From: Lachnospiraceae bacterium | GTDB lineage: Bacteria; Bacillota; Clostridia; Lachnospirales; Lachnospiraceae | Reading direction: 5' to 3' | Assembly: GCA_017462755.1 (NCBI GenBank) | Contig: JAFTQM010000069.1 | Span: forward strand, 1-49,389 | Length of the DNA stretch: 49,389 nt | In this document: positions 34,882 to 43,605 of the stretch, in pieces | Layout: the number at the start of each line of letters is the position of its first letter | Position numbering within the stretch: the stretch's first letter is position 1 | The notes under the pieces: model-generated | What the model was told of the DNA's origin: nothing | Databases searched by the model: none | Seen by the model: the letters and a program-made list of their open reading frames with translations, nothing else | Made by a program: the position numbers and the translations under genes

Positions 34882-36126
34882 TTATCGAATCTGTCCATTT
34901 CCCATAATCACATACTTTGTTGTTGTCAACGCCTTCAAGCCCATTGGTCCGCGTGCATGCAGCTTCTGGGTACTAATACCGATTTCCGCACCAAAGCCAA
35001 ATTCAAAGCCATCGGTAAAACGAGTCGATGCATTGACATATACCGCAGCCGCATCCACCTCATTCAAAAAGCGCATTGCGTTCGCATAATCCTTGGTCAC
35101 GATTGCCTCCGAATGTCCGGTATTGTACTGGTTGATATGCGCAATTGCTGCGGTAATATCCGGCACGATGCGCACCGACACCAGACGGTCAAGGTATTCC
35201 TTTGCAAAATCCTCCTCCGTTGCAGGCTCCATTTCGTTACAAATGCTCTTTGCCTGCTCATCCGCACGGAAGGTAATCTCTTTTTTCGTCAGACGTTCAT
35301 ACAGCTTTGGAAGAAATTCCTCTGCAATCTTTTCATGAATTACCAGAGACTCACAGGCATTGCATACACCAAGACGACTGGTCTTTGCATTGTCGATAAT
35401 ATCCAGTGCCATATCAAAATCCGCAGACTCATCCACAAATACATGGCAGTTTCCGGTTCCGGTCTCGATTACCGGTACGGTACTGTTCTGTACCACTGAA
35501 TGAATCTGACCTGCACCACCACGCGGAATCAACACGTCCACATACTCGTTCATACGCATCAGCTGCTGTACGGTTTCCCGATCCGTCGATTCAATCAGCT
35601 GCAGCACATCCGTAGTAACCCCACAGGCTGCAAGTGCCCGATGCAATGCTTTTACAATCGCCATATTGGACTGCAGTGCATCACTGCCGCCCTTTAAAAT
35701 TACGGTATTGCCCGCTTTAAAGCAAAGTCCGAAGGCATCTGCGGTTACATTTGGACGAGACTCATAAATCATACCCACCACACCAATCGGTACTCTGCGA
35801 TTCATGATTTCCAGTCCGTTCGGACGCTTTTCCATGGATACCAGCTCGCCTACCGGGTCCTTTAACGAAGCCACCTGCTGCAAGCCCTCTGCCATACCTG
35901 CAATTCTCGCATGATTCAGCGATAAACGGTCAATCAGTGCCTCACTGATGCCACGCTCTCTCGCCTTTTTCACATCCTCCGCATTGGCTGCCAAAATTTC
36001 AGCCTCTGCCGCAAGCAATGCCTCTGCCGCCGCCAAAAGCACCTCATTCTTTTTATTTTCTCCGAGCAGTCCGCTCACTCTAGCGGCCGCTCTTGCACGT
36101 TTTCCCATTTCCAAAAGCTCTGTCAT
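34882..36126 (-). CDS. proA: Gamma-glutamyl phosphate reductase
   Basis: A 414-residue NADPH-dependent enzyme converting glutamyl-5-phosphate to glutamate semialdehyde in proline synthesis. The catalytic Cys255 lies in '[11 protein letters not shown]', and 'PRGGAGQI' and '[10 protein letters not shown]' are family motifs. GGGGAAGAAG precedes the ATG. It is separated from its partner proB by two small genes. Confidence 0.95.
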   Translation of the reverse strand: MTELLEMGKRARAAARVSGLLGENKKNEVLLAAAEALLAAEAEILAANAEDVKKARERGISEALIDRLSLNHARIAGMAEGLQQVASLKDPVGELVSMEKRPNGLEIMNRRVPIGVVGMIYESRPNVTADAFGLCFKAGNTVILKGGSDALQSNMAIVKALHRALAACGVTTDVLQLIESTDRETVQQLMRMNEYVDVLIPRGGAGQIHSVVQNSTVPVIETGTGNCHVFVDESADFDMALDIIDNAKTSRLGVCNACESLVIHEKIAEEFLPKLYERLTKKEITFRADEQAKSICNEMEPATEEDFAKEYLDRLVSVRIVPDITAAIAHINQYNTGHSEAIVTKDYANAMRFLNEVDAAAVYVNASTRFTDGFEFGFGAEIGISTQKLHARGPMGLKALTTTKYVIMGNGQIR

Positions 36127-36174
36127 ATTCTTCTTCCCCTTCCTGTTTTATCAATTATTATTGGAACAATCCTA

Positions 36175-36804
36175 TTAGTCTCTACATTCAATACTTTCTT
36201 TTTCGGTCACAAGCATCTTAATCGGCACATCGTGCGCCTCAACCGGCAAATGCTCCAAAATCGAAAATTCATACACCGGTGCAATCGTATACAGCCACGG
36301 GTATTTGGCAAGATAGCGATCATAATAGCCGCCTCCGTATCCCATACGCGCACCGCTCAGGTCAAATGCCAGTCCCGGCATCAGTATAATGCTTTGCACC
36401 TCCGGCTCCGGCACCACTACCGGCAAGCCCTCCACCGGCTCCAAAATACCATACGCTCCCGGCTCACAATCCGCCAGTCCTGTAATTTCAAAAAACTCCA
36501 TCTGCCCGGGACCGGTTACCTTCGGTACTGCCAGCCGTTTTCCCTGCTTGAGCAGAGCAGTCGCAAGCTCTAGGGTATCAATTTCCTTTCCATACGAAAG
36601 ATACAGATAGATACACTCCGCCTGCTCAATTTGCGGCAGTGCAAGCAGTCTCGCGGCTATGTTGCGACTAATTGTATCCAAGGCTTCCCTTGAAAGTGCT
36701 CGCCGCTTTTCCTTCATTTGACGTCGAATCTCTTCTCGTTTTTCCCTCAGTATGCCTTCCGCTATACTCGCCTGCTGTTCCACCGATACGCTCTGCGTTT
36801 CCAT
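36175..36804 (-). CDS. 5-formyltetrahydrofolate cyclo-ligase
   Basis: A 209-residue enzyme (MTHFS family) that makes 5,10-methenyl-THF from 5-formyl-THF with ATP. Family signs are the N-terminal 'KREEIRRQMKEKRRALS' helix, 'YLSYGKEIDTLEL', 'LAVPKV' and the C-terminal 'MPGLAFDLSGARMGYGGGYYDRYL' substrate/phosphate loop. Its ATG shares one base with the stop of the preceding DUF896 gene (TGATG), and AAGGAG lies inside that gene, so translation is coupled. Confidence 0.92.
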   Translation of the reverse strand: METQSVSVEQQASIAEGILREKREEIRRQMKEKRRALSREALDTISRNIAARLLALPQIEQAECIYLYLSYGKEIDTLELATALLKQGKRLAVPKVTGPGQMEFFEITGLADCEPGAYGILEPVEGLPVVVPEPEVQSIILMPGLAFDLSGARMGYGGGYYDRYLAKYPWLYTIAPVYEFSILEHLPVEAHDVPIKMLVTEKESIECRD

Positions 36805-37022
36805 CAGTTCAGATGCTCCTTCTTCTGCTTTGCCAGCTCCGTAATCGAACCATCCGGCTCCACAATCGAAACGTTATTTAATGTACCGCGCAAATTTGCA
36901 CGAACTGCCGCTACATATTCTGCGCGCAATCTGGTCTGCTCCTCCTTCTCTTCGAGAGTCAGCCCCTCCTTCTGTGACTTATGATATAACTCGTTGATGC
37001 GATGTATTCTGCTTTCTTCCAT
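36804..37022 (-). CDS. DUF896 (YnzC-like) small protein
   Basis: A 72-residue protein of the DUF896 family: 'IHRINELYHKSQKEGLTLEE' and 'LRAEYVAAVRANLRGTLNN' are the two signature helices. Its function is not established. The ATG at 37022 has GTGAGG 5 bases upstream; a GTG seven codons earlier lacks a site. It is inside the proB-proA run and coupled to the cyclo-ligase gene. Confidence 0.85.
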   Translation of the reverse strand: MEESRIHRINELYHKSQKEGLTLEEKEEQTRLRAEYVAAVRANLRGTLNNVSIVEPDGSITELAKQKKEHLN

Positions 37023-37078
37023 CTCTGCCTCACTTTCCTTCACGCCCGATGCCCGCGCCTTGGCAAGCTCTTTACTTC

Positions 37079-37939
37079 CTATCTCGGATACTGGTTTGTA
37101 TGTAAATAATCCTTTAACTGAAAATCCTCCGCCTTATGCGCCACAAAAAGCGTTCCGATTGCCTCGCCGCCAACAATATCACGAATTACCGAGACCTCTT
37201 CCCCGTTCGCAATAACCATGTCCGCTCCGCTTCCGGTAGAAATCCTTGCCGCCGTAATCTTCGTAGACATACCACCGGTACCCACATCACTTCCGGCACC
37301 CTTGCCCATTGCCAAAATTTCCGGTGTAATTACAGGTACACAGGAAATAAACGTTGCCGCTTCATTTTTTCTCGGATCATCCGTATACAGACCGTCAATA
37401 TCCGAAAGTAAAATCAGCAAATCCGCCTCTACCAGTGCTGCCACCAACGCCGATAAGGTATCATTATCACCGAACTCAATCTCATCCGTCGATACCGTAT
37501 CGTTCTCATTTACAATCGGAATCACCTTCATCCGCGCCAGTTCGGAAAATGTATTTTTGGCATTCTCTCTGCTGATGTCATTAATCATCGTATATTTGGT
37601 CAACAAAATCTGCGCCGTCAGCTGATTGTATTCTGCAAATAGCTTCTGATACAGCATCATCAGACGAGCCTGTCCTACCGCCGCACAGGCCTGCTTCTGC
37701 GATTTTTCCGTCGGCTTCTGTTGAAAGCCTAAGCTCTTGCGTCCCACCGCAATCGCACCGGAGGAAACCAAGATAACTTCCTTTCCCTGATTGCTCAAAT
37801 CCGTCAACACTCTGACCAAACGCTCCAGCTTTTCCAAATTAATATCTCCGGTCTCTATATGCGTCAGGGAAGACGAACCGATTTTTACCACGATTCTTTT
37901 TTTATCCTTTAATAGCTTACGATATTCTGCTTCCATCAT
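37079..37939 (-). CDS. proB: Glutamate 5-kinase without PUA domain
   Basis: A 286-residue amino-acid kinase that phosphorylates glutamate, the first step of proline synthesis and normally feedback-inhibited by proline. Motifs: 'RIVVKIGSSSLTH', 'VSSGAIAVGRKSLG', 'VNENDTVSTDEIEFGDND' and 'GTGGMSTKITAARI'. The usual C-terminal PUA domain of about 100 residues, present in E. coli-type enzymes of about 370 residues, is absent. Only a short tail follows. GGGAG precedes the ATG. The gap to the upstream FAD gene is 44 bases, so it may be read from further upstream. Confidence 0.93.
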   Translation of the reverse strand: MMEAEYRKLLKDKKRIVVKIGSSSLTHIETGDINLEKLERLVRVLTDLSNQGKEVILVSSGAIAVGRKSLGFQQKPTEKSQKQACAAVGQARLMMLYQKLFAEYNQLTAQILLTKYTMINDISRENAKNTFSELARMKVIPIVNENDTVSTDEIEFGDNDTLSALVAALVEADLLILLSDIDGLYTDDPRKNEAATFISCVPVITPEILAMGKGAGSDVGTGGMSTKITAARISTGSGADMVIANGEEVSVIRDIVGGEAIGTLFVAHKAEDFQLKDYLHTNQYPR

Positions 37940-37983
37940 ATATTCTCCCTATATCTCTATTTTTCTCATCCCATCGGAACGTA

Positions 37984-39636
37984 TTACTCCATACAATATC
38001 GTGCCGCAATTGCCTCGAACACCTTGATTCCGTCTACCGCAGCACTGGTAATACCTCCTGCGTAGCCTGCTCCTTCCCCGCAGGGGTACAGACCACCCAG
38101 ATTGCCTTCCAGTGTCTCATTCCGATGCATCCGTACCGGAGAAGAGGTTCGCATTTCTACACCGGAAAAGACGGTTTCCGGGTCTGCAAAGCCCGGGATA
38201 TAACGGTCAAAGGCCGGCATCCCTTCAAGCAATGTGGCAACAACTTCCTTTGGCAGACAATTCCGCAAATCCGACGGCACACCTGCCCCCTTATGATTCG
38301 GACAAATTCTGCCATACCCGGTGCTTGCTCTGCCTTCCTTCAAATCTCCGTACAACTGCCACGGAATGGCACCCCTTCCGGTATCATACGCCAGACCTTC
38401 ATAGTATTGCTGGAATCGCATCCCTGCCAGCGGATCATCCACTGCTCCCGGTATATTCCTAAAGTCCTCCGGTGTAACCGTGACAATCAAGGCGCTGTTT
38501 GCATTTCGCTCATCTCTGGCGTGATTACTCATTCCGTTTACCACCAGACGTCCCTGCTCCGAAGATGCATTGACTACAAAGCCACCCGGACACATACAAA
38601 ACGAATAAATTCCTCTGCCATTGCCTGCGGTATAAGTTACCTTATAATCCGCTGCCGGCAGGAGCGCCGCACTCCCCTTATACTGATTACGGTTAATCAT
38701 CTCCTGTTCATGCTCTACACGCACGCCTACGGCAAATGCCTTTGCCTCCATCGAAACTCCGGCCTGCTTTAACATTTCAAAGGTATCACGCGCACTATGT
38801 CCGATTGCCAGTACCAAAAGCTCTGTTTCAAGTACATAGCCCCCATCCTGCGCAATAAACTCCGACGGCAACGTCTCCTGCGGCACTCCGGTACGAACCA
38901 CCCGGACTGCCTTTATCTGATTCTGCTCTAAAACTACTCCGGTAAGCTTCGTCTGAAAACAAAACGTACCGCCCATTCGAAGTATTTCCTTGCGCATTCC
39001 GGCCACAACCCTGCGCAGATTGTCCGTACCGATATGCGGCTTATTTAAATACAATATTTCCTCCGGCGCACCATGTGCTACGAAGGTCTTTAAAACCTGT
39101 CGAATCCTGCCGTAGGTATCCTTTACCATCGTATTCAGCTTGCCGTCCGAAAAGGTTCCGGCTCCGCCTTCTCCAAACTGCACATTGGACTCCGGATTCA
39201 GCGATGCTCCCTGCCAAAAGCTCTCCACTGTCTGCTCCCGTTGTTCTACCGCTTCTCCGCGCTCCAACACAATCGGACAAAATCCCTGCTTTGCCAGAAA
39301 ATATGCTGCAAACAAGCCCGCCGGACCGCTGCCGCAAATAACCGGACGGTGCTTCAACGGCTCCTTGCCACCGCTTGGAAATTGATATTCTACTGTTGTA
39401 GATTTGCTAATATCACGGTTGCGGTTCTTCTTTAAATACGCAGACTCATCCTTCAACGCCACATCCAATGTATATGTATAATGAATTTCTTCTCTTTTTC
39501 TCGCATCCAGAGAACGCTTCAAAATCTCATAACGAAGCAACCGTTCCGGTGCTACCCTCAGTAGCCGTAACAGTTCCTTTTCCAGTTCTTCACCGGTATG
39601 CGTTATGGGTAATTTCAGCTGATTTACTCTTATCAC
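37984..39636 (-). CDS. FAD-dependent dehydrogenase (COG2509 type)
   Basis: A 550-residue flavoprotein. After an N-terminal 80-residue domain comes a dinucleotide-binding motif ('RPVICGSGPAGLFAAYFLAKQG'), then 'GEGGAGTFSDGKLNT' and a C-terminal 'GLYPCGEGAGYAGGITSAAVDG' FAD-binding closure. The substrate is unknown. I choose GTG at 39636, because GGAG lies 6 bases upstream and homologues are expected to begin with 'IRVNQLKLPI'; a TTG 12 codons earlier has no site. It overlaps the preceding flavoprotein gene by 47 bases. Confidence 0.87.
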   Translation of the reverse strand: MIRVNQLKLPITHTGEELEKELLRLLRVAPERLLRYEILKRSLDARKREEIHYTYTLDVALKDESAYLKKNRNRDISKSTTVEYQFPSGGKEPLKHRPVICGSGPAGLFAAYFLAKQGFCPIVLERGEAVEQREQTVESFWQGASLNPESNVQFGEGGAGTFSDGKLNTMVKDTYGRIRQVLKTFVAHGAPEEILYLNKPHIGTDNLRRVVAGMRKEILRMGGTFCFQTKLTGVVLEQNQIKAVRVVRTGVPQETLPSEFIAQDGGYVLETELLVLAIGHSARDTFEMLKQAGVSMEAKAFAVGVRVEHEQEMINRNQYKGSAALLPAADYKVTYTAGNGRGIYSFCMCPGGFVVNASSEQGRLVVNGMSNHARDERNANSALIVTVTPEDFRNIPGAVDDPLAGMRFQQYYEGLAYDTGRGAIPWQLYGDLKEGRASTGYGRICPNHKGAGVPSDLRNCLPKEVVATLLEGMPAFDRYIPGFADPETVFSGVEMRTSSPVRMHRNETLEGNLGGLYPCGEGAGYAGGITSAAVDGIKVFEAIAARYCME

Positions 39637-41020
39637 GATGTTCTCCAATCCTAGCTTCTCTATTTTGGGCAACTTTGCTTGCTGCCACTATGGCATCGGC
39701 TGCTGCAAACGCACTCATCCATGCCCATTGCAGATTGTAACCGCCACAGGTTCCGTCGATGTCTGCTAACTCACCAATGATATACAAATGCTCACACCGT
39801 CTGGATTCCATTGTTTCTGCCGCAAGCTCGGCAAGCGGCACACCGCCTGCAGTCACCTGCGCATTTTCAAAGGAATTCGTTCCGGTAATCTCAAGCTCAA
39901 AGTGTTTTAGTTCCGTTACCAGACGCTTTGCTATCTTCTGACCTTGCTCTGTCTGCAACGTCTCCTTTGCTTCCGAACGCATTCCCACTCGCTTTAGCAA
40001 AACCGCATTCAGCTTCGACGGAAGCAAGCCGGTAAGCTTTTGCAAATTTGTTCGTTCCGGAAAATTCAAAAAGCGCGCTTCTATCTGCTTTTGCAGACTA
40101 TTTTCCGTCGTCTGCGGGAAAAAGTCAAGATAAAGTTTCACATTTTGCACTTTTTCCTTGCGCAGTAGCGCACAAGCAGCGTATCTGGACAGCTGAAGAA
40201 TCGGAATTCCGGAAATACCATACTCCGTAAACAAAAATTCTCCCTGCTCCTGATAATGCTTCTCACCGACCCTCAGCGTAGCGGCTGCCTCCTGCCGCAC
40301 TCCTGCCAGTTCTGCGCACTCCGGATTTGCAGCCTTTAGCTGTACCAATGCCGGTACCGGCGTTATTACCTGATGCCCCAGAGCAGCCGCTAACATATAA
40401 CCGCTGCCATCTGCTCCTTTGATGTTTCCTGCCTGTCCGCCGGTAGCAAGAATCAAGTATTCCGCAGAAAACTCTACCGGAAATGGTTCGGAAAACACAG
40501 GCTTTGCAGGCTTCGACGCTTTCTTTCCGTTTTTGGCGTTTCCCTTACTAAAGCCATCTGCCGAGAGCAGCATTCGCTGCTGTGCCTGTATCCGAAAGCC
40601 ATTCTTCTCTTTTTGGACTGCCTCTGCATGGCAGTTCGTATAAATCGTAACCGGAAGCGCAGAAAGCGTCAGCTCCAACGCTTCTCGGACCGAAGCAGCC
40701 TGCTCCGAATACGGATAATAATAACCGTTCCGCTCCTTCGGAACGATACCAAGCTCTGTAAAAAACTCCAAAATGCGTTCCACCGGATACCTTACAAGCA
40801 GCTGCATTGCAACCTCCGGCTGCTCCCCGCGATAGCAATCCTCGCGCTGTACGCGATTGGTAAAATTACATTTTCCATTGCCGGTTGCCAAAATCTTTTT
40901 TCCCGGCAGCTCATTTGCCTCCAACAGTGCTGTATCAATGCCCTGTCGTGCCGCTACAATCGCTGCCAGCATCCCGGAGGCACCACCGCCTACGATGATT
41001 AACTTATGCTTCTTTTTCAT
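39590..41020 (-). CDS. BaiN/HI0933-family NAD(P)/FAD-dependent oxidoreductase
   Basis: A 476-residue flavoprotein of the HI0933/YhiN/BaiN family: N-terminal 'LIIVGGGASGMLAAIVAARQG', the hallmark 'GKKILATGNGKCNFTN', and C-terminal 'GELADIDGTCGGYNLQWAWMSA'. Some members are implicated in bile-acid reduction, but most are uncharacterised and that role cannot be assumed here. GGAGG lies 7-8 bases before the ATG at 41020, favouring it over the in-frame ATG 15 codons upstream. Confidence 0.9.
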   Translation of the reverse strand: MKKKHKLIIVGGGASGMLAAIVAARQGIDTALLEANELPGKKILATGNGKCNFTNRVQREDCYRGEQPEVAMQLLVRYPVERILEFFTELGIVPKERNGYYYPYSEQAASVREALELTLSALPVTIYTNCHAEAVQKEKNGFRIQAQQRMLLSADGFSKGNAKNGKKASKPAKPVFSEPFPVEFSAEYLILATGGQAGNIKGADGSGYMLAAALGHQVITPVPALVQLKAANPECAELAGVRQEAAATLRVGEKHYQEQGEFLFTEYGISGIPILQLSRYAACALLRKEKVQNVKLYLDFFPQTTENSLQKQIEARFLNFPERTNLQKLTGLLPSKLNAVLLKRVGMRSEAKETLQTEQGQKIAKRLVTELKHFELEITGTNSFENAQVTAGGVPLAELAAETMESRRCEHLYIIGELADIDGTCGGYNLQWAWMSAFAAADAIVAASKVAQNREARIGEHRDKSKSAEITHNAYR

Positions 41021-41088
41021 AATTTCCGCCTCCATACTACAGCTTATGGCATCATAACCGTTCATGACTTCAATACCTTCTTCACGGC

Positions 41089-41880
41089 TTAACTGGAGTA
41101 GCTCTCCAATAACGCAAACATTTCCTCTGCCGTCTGCACCGGAATTCCACTCATCAATGCCAGCCTGTCCTCCTCTGCCAGCGTAGCTGCGCTGATTCCG
41201 GTATATTCATAAACCGTTTTGCGATCACTGTAATATACAACAACCTCTCCGCTCTTTACTGCAATATAATACAAATATTCGATACGCTCCGCATCATAGG
41301 TACGCCGTACGATTACCTTGTCCTCCGAAAAAGTAATCAATTCATTGGAGAGCAAGCCGCGTTCATACTCACTAACCGGCATATTCTCCATTTCTTTTTT
41401 TAATTCTTCCATTAATTCTTCTCTGGTCATACCAACCAGAACCGCATCCGGCACCTTTTCTTCTATCGTAAATGCTCCGGTGCTCATCTCGTAGGTTTCA
41501 ATCAACAGCTTGGTATCCGGCAAAATATACGCTTGTCGTATCGTATCCGTCTCCACCGCTTCCGTACTGTTGTCCGGTGTCTGTACGGCTGCATCCGCTC
41601 TTTGGTCGGTATCTTCAGCTTCTGCATTCTGACGTTCGGCTTCTTTCGTTGCATCCGGCGTATCCTCTGCATTTACCGGCGGTGTAATCTCCACTGGTCC
41701 GTTTAACGCCGCAAACTGTTCCTCTCCGGTCATATGCTCTGCCAGCAGCGAATTCATATTCTGCTCCTGCCGCTGCGCTCCAAGCTTCCTCAATGCCTGC
41801 TTATAGCTAAAATAGTAACAGCCGCTAAATAGAAGGGCTAACATCACAAGTCCCGTCAAATATTTTCCTGCCTTCTTCAT
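41089..41880 (-). CDS. Membrane-anchored protein, possible BofC-like C-terminal domain
   Basis: A 263-residue protein with one N-terminal membrane anchor (about 9-27), an acidic, Thr/Ala-rich linker (about 50-115) and a C-terminal domain. The last 65 residues ('YYIAVKSGEVVVYYSD...GIPVQTAEEMFALLESYS') resemble the C-terminal domain of BofC, an intercompartmental regulator of the SpoIVB protease in sporulation. This similarity was judged by eye and is uncertain. GTGAGG precedes the ATG. It lies between a SpoVB-like flippase and a flavoprotein gene. Confidence 0.6.
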   Translation of the reverse strand: MKKAGKYLTGLVMLALLFSGCYYFSYKQALRKLGAQRQEQNMNSLLAEHMTGEEQFAALNGPVEITPPVNAEDTPDATKEAERQNAEAEDTDQRADAAVQTPDNSTEAVETDTIRQAYILPDTKLLIETYEMSTGAFTIEEKVPDAVLVGMTREELMEELKKEMENMPVSEYERGLLSNELITFSEDKVIVRRTYDAERIEYLYYIAVKSGEVVVYYSDRKTVYEYTGISAATLAEEDRLALMSGIPVQTAEEMFALLESYSS

Positions 41881-41961
41881 CTCTACCTCACTTCCGGTTC
41901 GCCGGTCTCTCCGGCACTACCTGTCATCCGTCAGATAAAGTATGAACCACATTTGGATTCT

Positions 41962-43587
41962 TTATACCAAATGCATTTTTTGCAGAATTCGTAACAATAC
42001 ATTTCCTTTCGGAAATCCCAAAATCTCCTGCTCCGATATTGTTTTTGTGAACACCAGCATCAAACCATATACCAATACCGCCAGTACCACCGCAGGAAGC
42101 AATGCTGCCAAATTGTTCGAACACAACCGGTAAATGCCCTGATAAACCAAATAGGCAACTGCGCCCATCACAGCCGAGCATATCAGCGGCATAACAAAGG
42201 TAGAAAGCACCTCCTGCCGATAATGTGCATATTTCTGAATCGCGTTCCAATTTAAGACACTGACACAGAACGCATAAAATACATTTCCGATGACCAGTCC
42301 GTATACCGAAAGCTCAAATACCGACAAGAGCAGAAACAACACACCGACATGGATTGCCAGCGAGATTGCTGCATGGTATACCGGCTGCTTCATCCGGTTA
42401 ATACCCTGCAAAATTCCGTTGGTCAAAGTGGAGTATGCAAAAAATACAATTGCCACCGAGCCGCAGGTCAGAAGCTTTGCGCTCAATTCTATCTCCGTAT
42501 TGGAAAACAGCAGCAGTATAATCGGCTTTGCCAATACCCCCATGCCGACCGCTGCCGGTATGGCAATCAGCATATTAAATTTTACCGCCGACGCTATTTT
42601 ATGTCGAACGCCCTTCCGGTCTCCGGCAACATAGGTCTTGGACAGTGCCGGTACAATCGAGGTACCGAGTGCCGTTGCTACTGCCACCGGCAGATTGGTA
42701 AGCAACCGATATTTGTTGGAGTATAGTCCCCAAAGCAAGGAGGTATCCTCTCCCGGTGCCACTCGTTCCATTACCTGACCGAAGATTGCATTGTCAATCG
42801 TACCGCTTAACTGATATACCGTCTGACTCAGGATAATCGGTATTACCGTTACCAAAAATGCGTAAAAAAGCTCCGAATAGCTTTCCGTATCCGGTGTCCG
42901 ATCCTTACGCACTTTTTTATGAATATACGCATGATTCAGTGCATAAATAAAGAGTAGAAAAACCAGACCCGCGATTGCACCTACCAGCGAACCCATCGTA
43001 CCACCGGCAGCACCATACGCCTCCACATCTACAGATGCATTGTGCAGCTGCATCAGTCGATATGCTGCAAATACACTGACAAACGCATTGACAATCTGCT
43101 CTAAAAGCTGTGAAAATGCAGTTGGTATCATAGTGCGTTTCCCTTGGAAATATCCGCGGAAAACACCCATAATCGCAAATACAAAGATAGTCGGTGCCAG
43201 CACGCGCAACGGAATTGCTACCGGCATATCTCCTACCAGCTTTGCCCAGGCATCCGCTGCCAGATATACAATCACACTCGCCAAGCCGCCCACAATTGCT
43301 GCGACACTCAACGCCAGCTTAAATACCCTGAACGCATTACGATACTGCTTGTCTGACTCCCGCATGGAAACCAGCTTCGAAACCGCCACCGGAATACTAT
43401 AGGAGGACAAAATCAGCGCCAGATTGTACAACTCATATGCCGAGCCGTAATACCCCATTCCGACGTCTCCGACGATATTCGTCAGCGGAATCCGGTACAG
43501 CATTCCGATAAAACGTGACAAGATAGAGGATATCGCCAAAATCGAACCCTGTATTAAAAAATTATTCTTATTTGAAGATTTCGCCAT
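41962..43587 (-). CDS. Polysaccharide/lipid flippase of the SpoVB (MOP/MATE) family
   Basis: A 541-residue integral membrane protein with about 14 hydrophobic helices and the N-terminal 'NNFLIQGSILAISSILSRFIGMLYRIPL' typical of SpoVB/MurJ-like exporters. Such proteins flip lipid-linked cell-wall or polysaccharide precursors; SpoVB is needed for spore cortex. The ATG at 43587 fits homologues, but GAGAGG is 13 bases upstream. A TTG at 43596 has it 4 bases upstream, so the true start is ambiguous by three codons. The gap to the upstream DUF3048 gene is 18 bases. Confidence 0.87.
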   Translation of the reverse strand: MAKSSNKNNFLIQGSILAISSILSRFIGMLYRIPLTNIVGDVGMGYYGSAYELYNLALILSSYSIPVAVSKLVSMRESDKQYRNAFRVFKLALSVAAIVGGLASVIVYLAADAWAKLVGDMPVAIPLRVLAPTIFVFAIMGVFRGYFQGKRTMIPTAFSQLLEQIVNAFVSVFAAYRLMQLHNASVDVEAYGAAGGTMGSLVGAIAGLVFLLFIYALNHAYIHKKVRKDRTPDTESYSELFYAFLVTVIPIILSQTVYQLSGTIDNAIFGQVMERVAPGEDTSLLWGLYSNKYRLLTNLPVAVATALGTSIVPALSKTYVAGDRKGVRHKIASAVKFNMLIAIPAAVGMGVLAKPIILLLFSNTEIELSAKLLTCGSVAIVFFAYSTLTNGILQGINRMKQPVYHAAISLAIHVGVLFLLLSVFELSVYGLVIGNVFYAFCVSVLNWNAIQKYAHYRQEVLSTFVMPLICSAVMGAVAYLVYQGIYRLCSNNLAALLPAVVLAVLVYGLMLVFTKTISEQEILGFPKGNVLLRILQKMHLV

Positions 43588-43605
43588 TTGTTCCAAAAAG
43601 CCTCT

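Noticed and set aside
39590-41020. Assignment of the BaiN-family protein to bile-acid dehydroxylation
   Set aside because: No other bai-type genes are in the window, and most members of this family are general uncharacterised flavoproteins.
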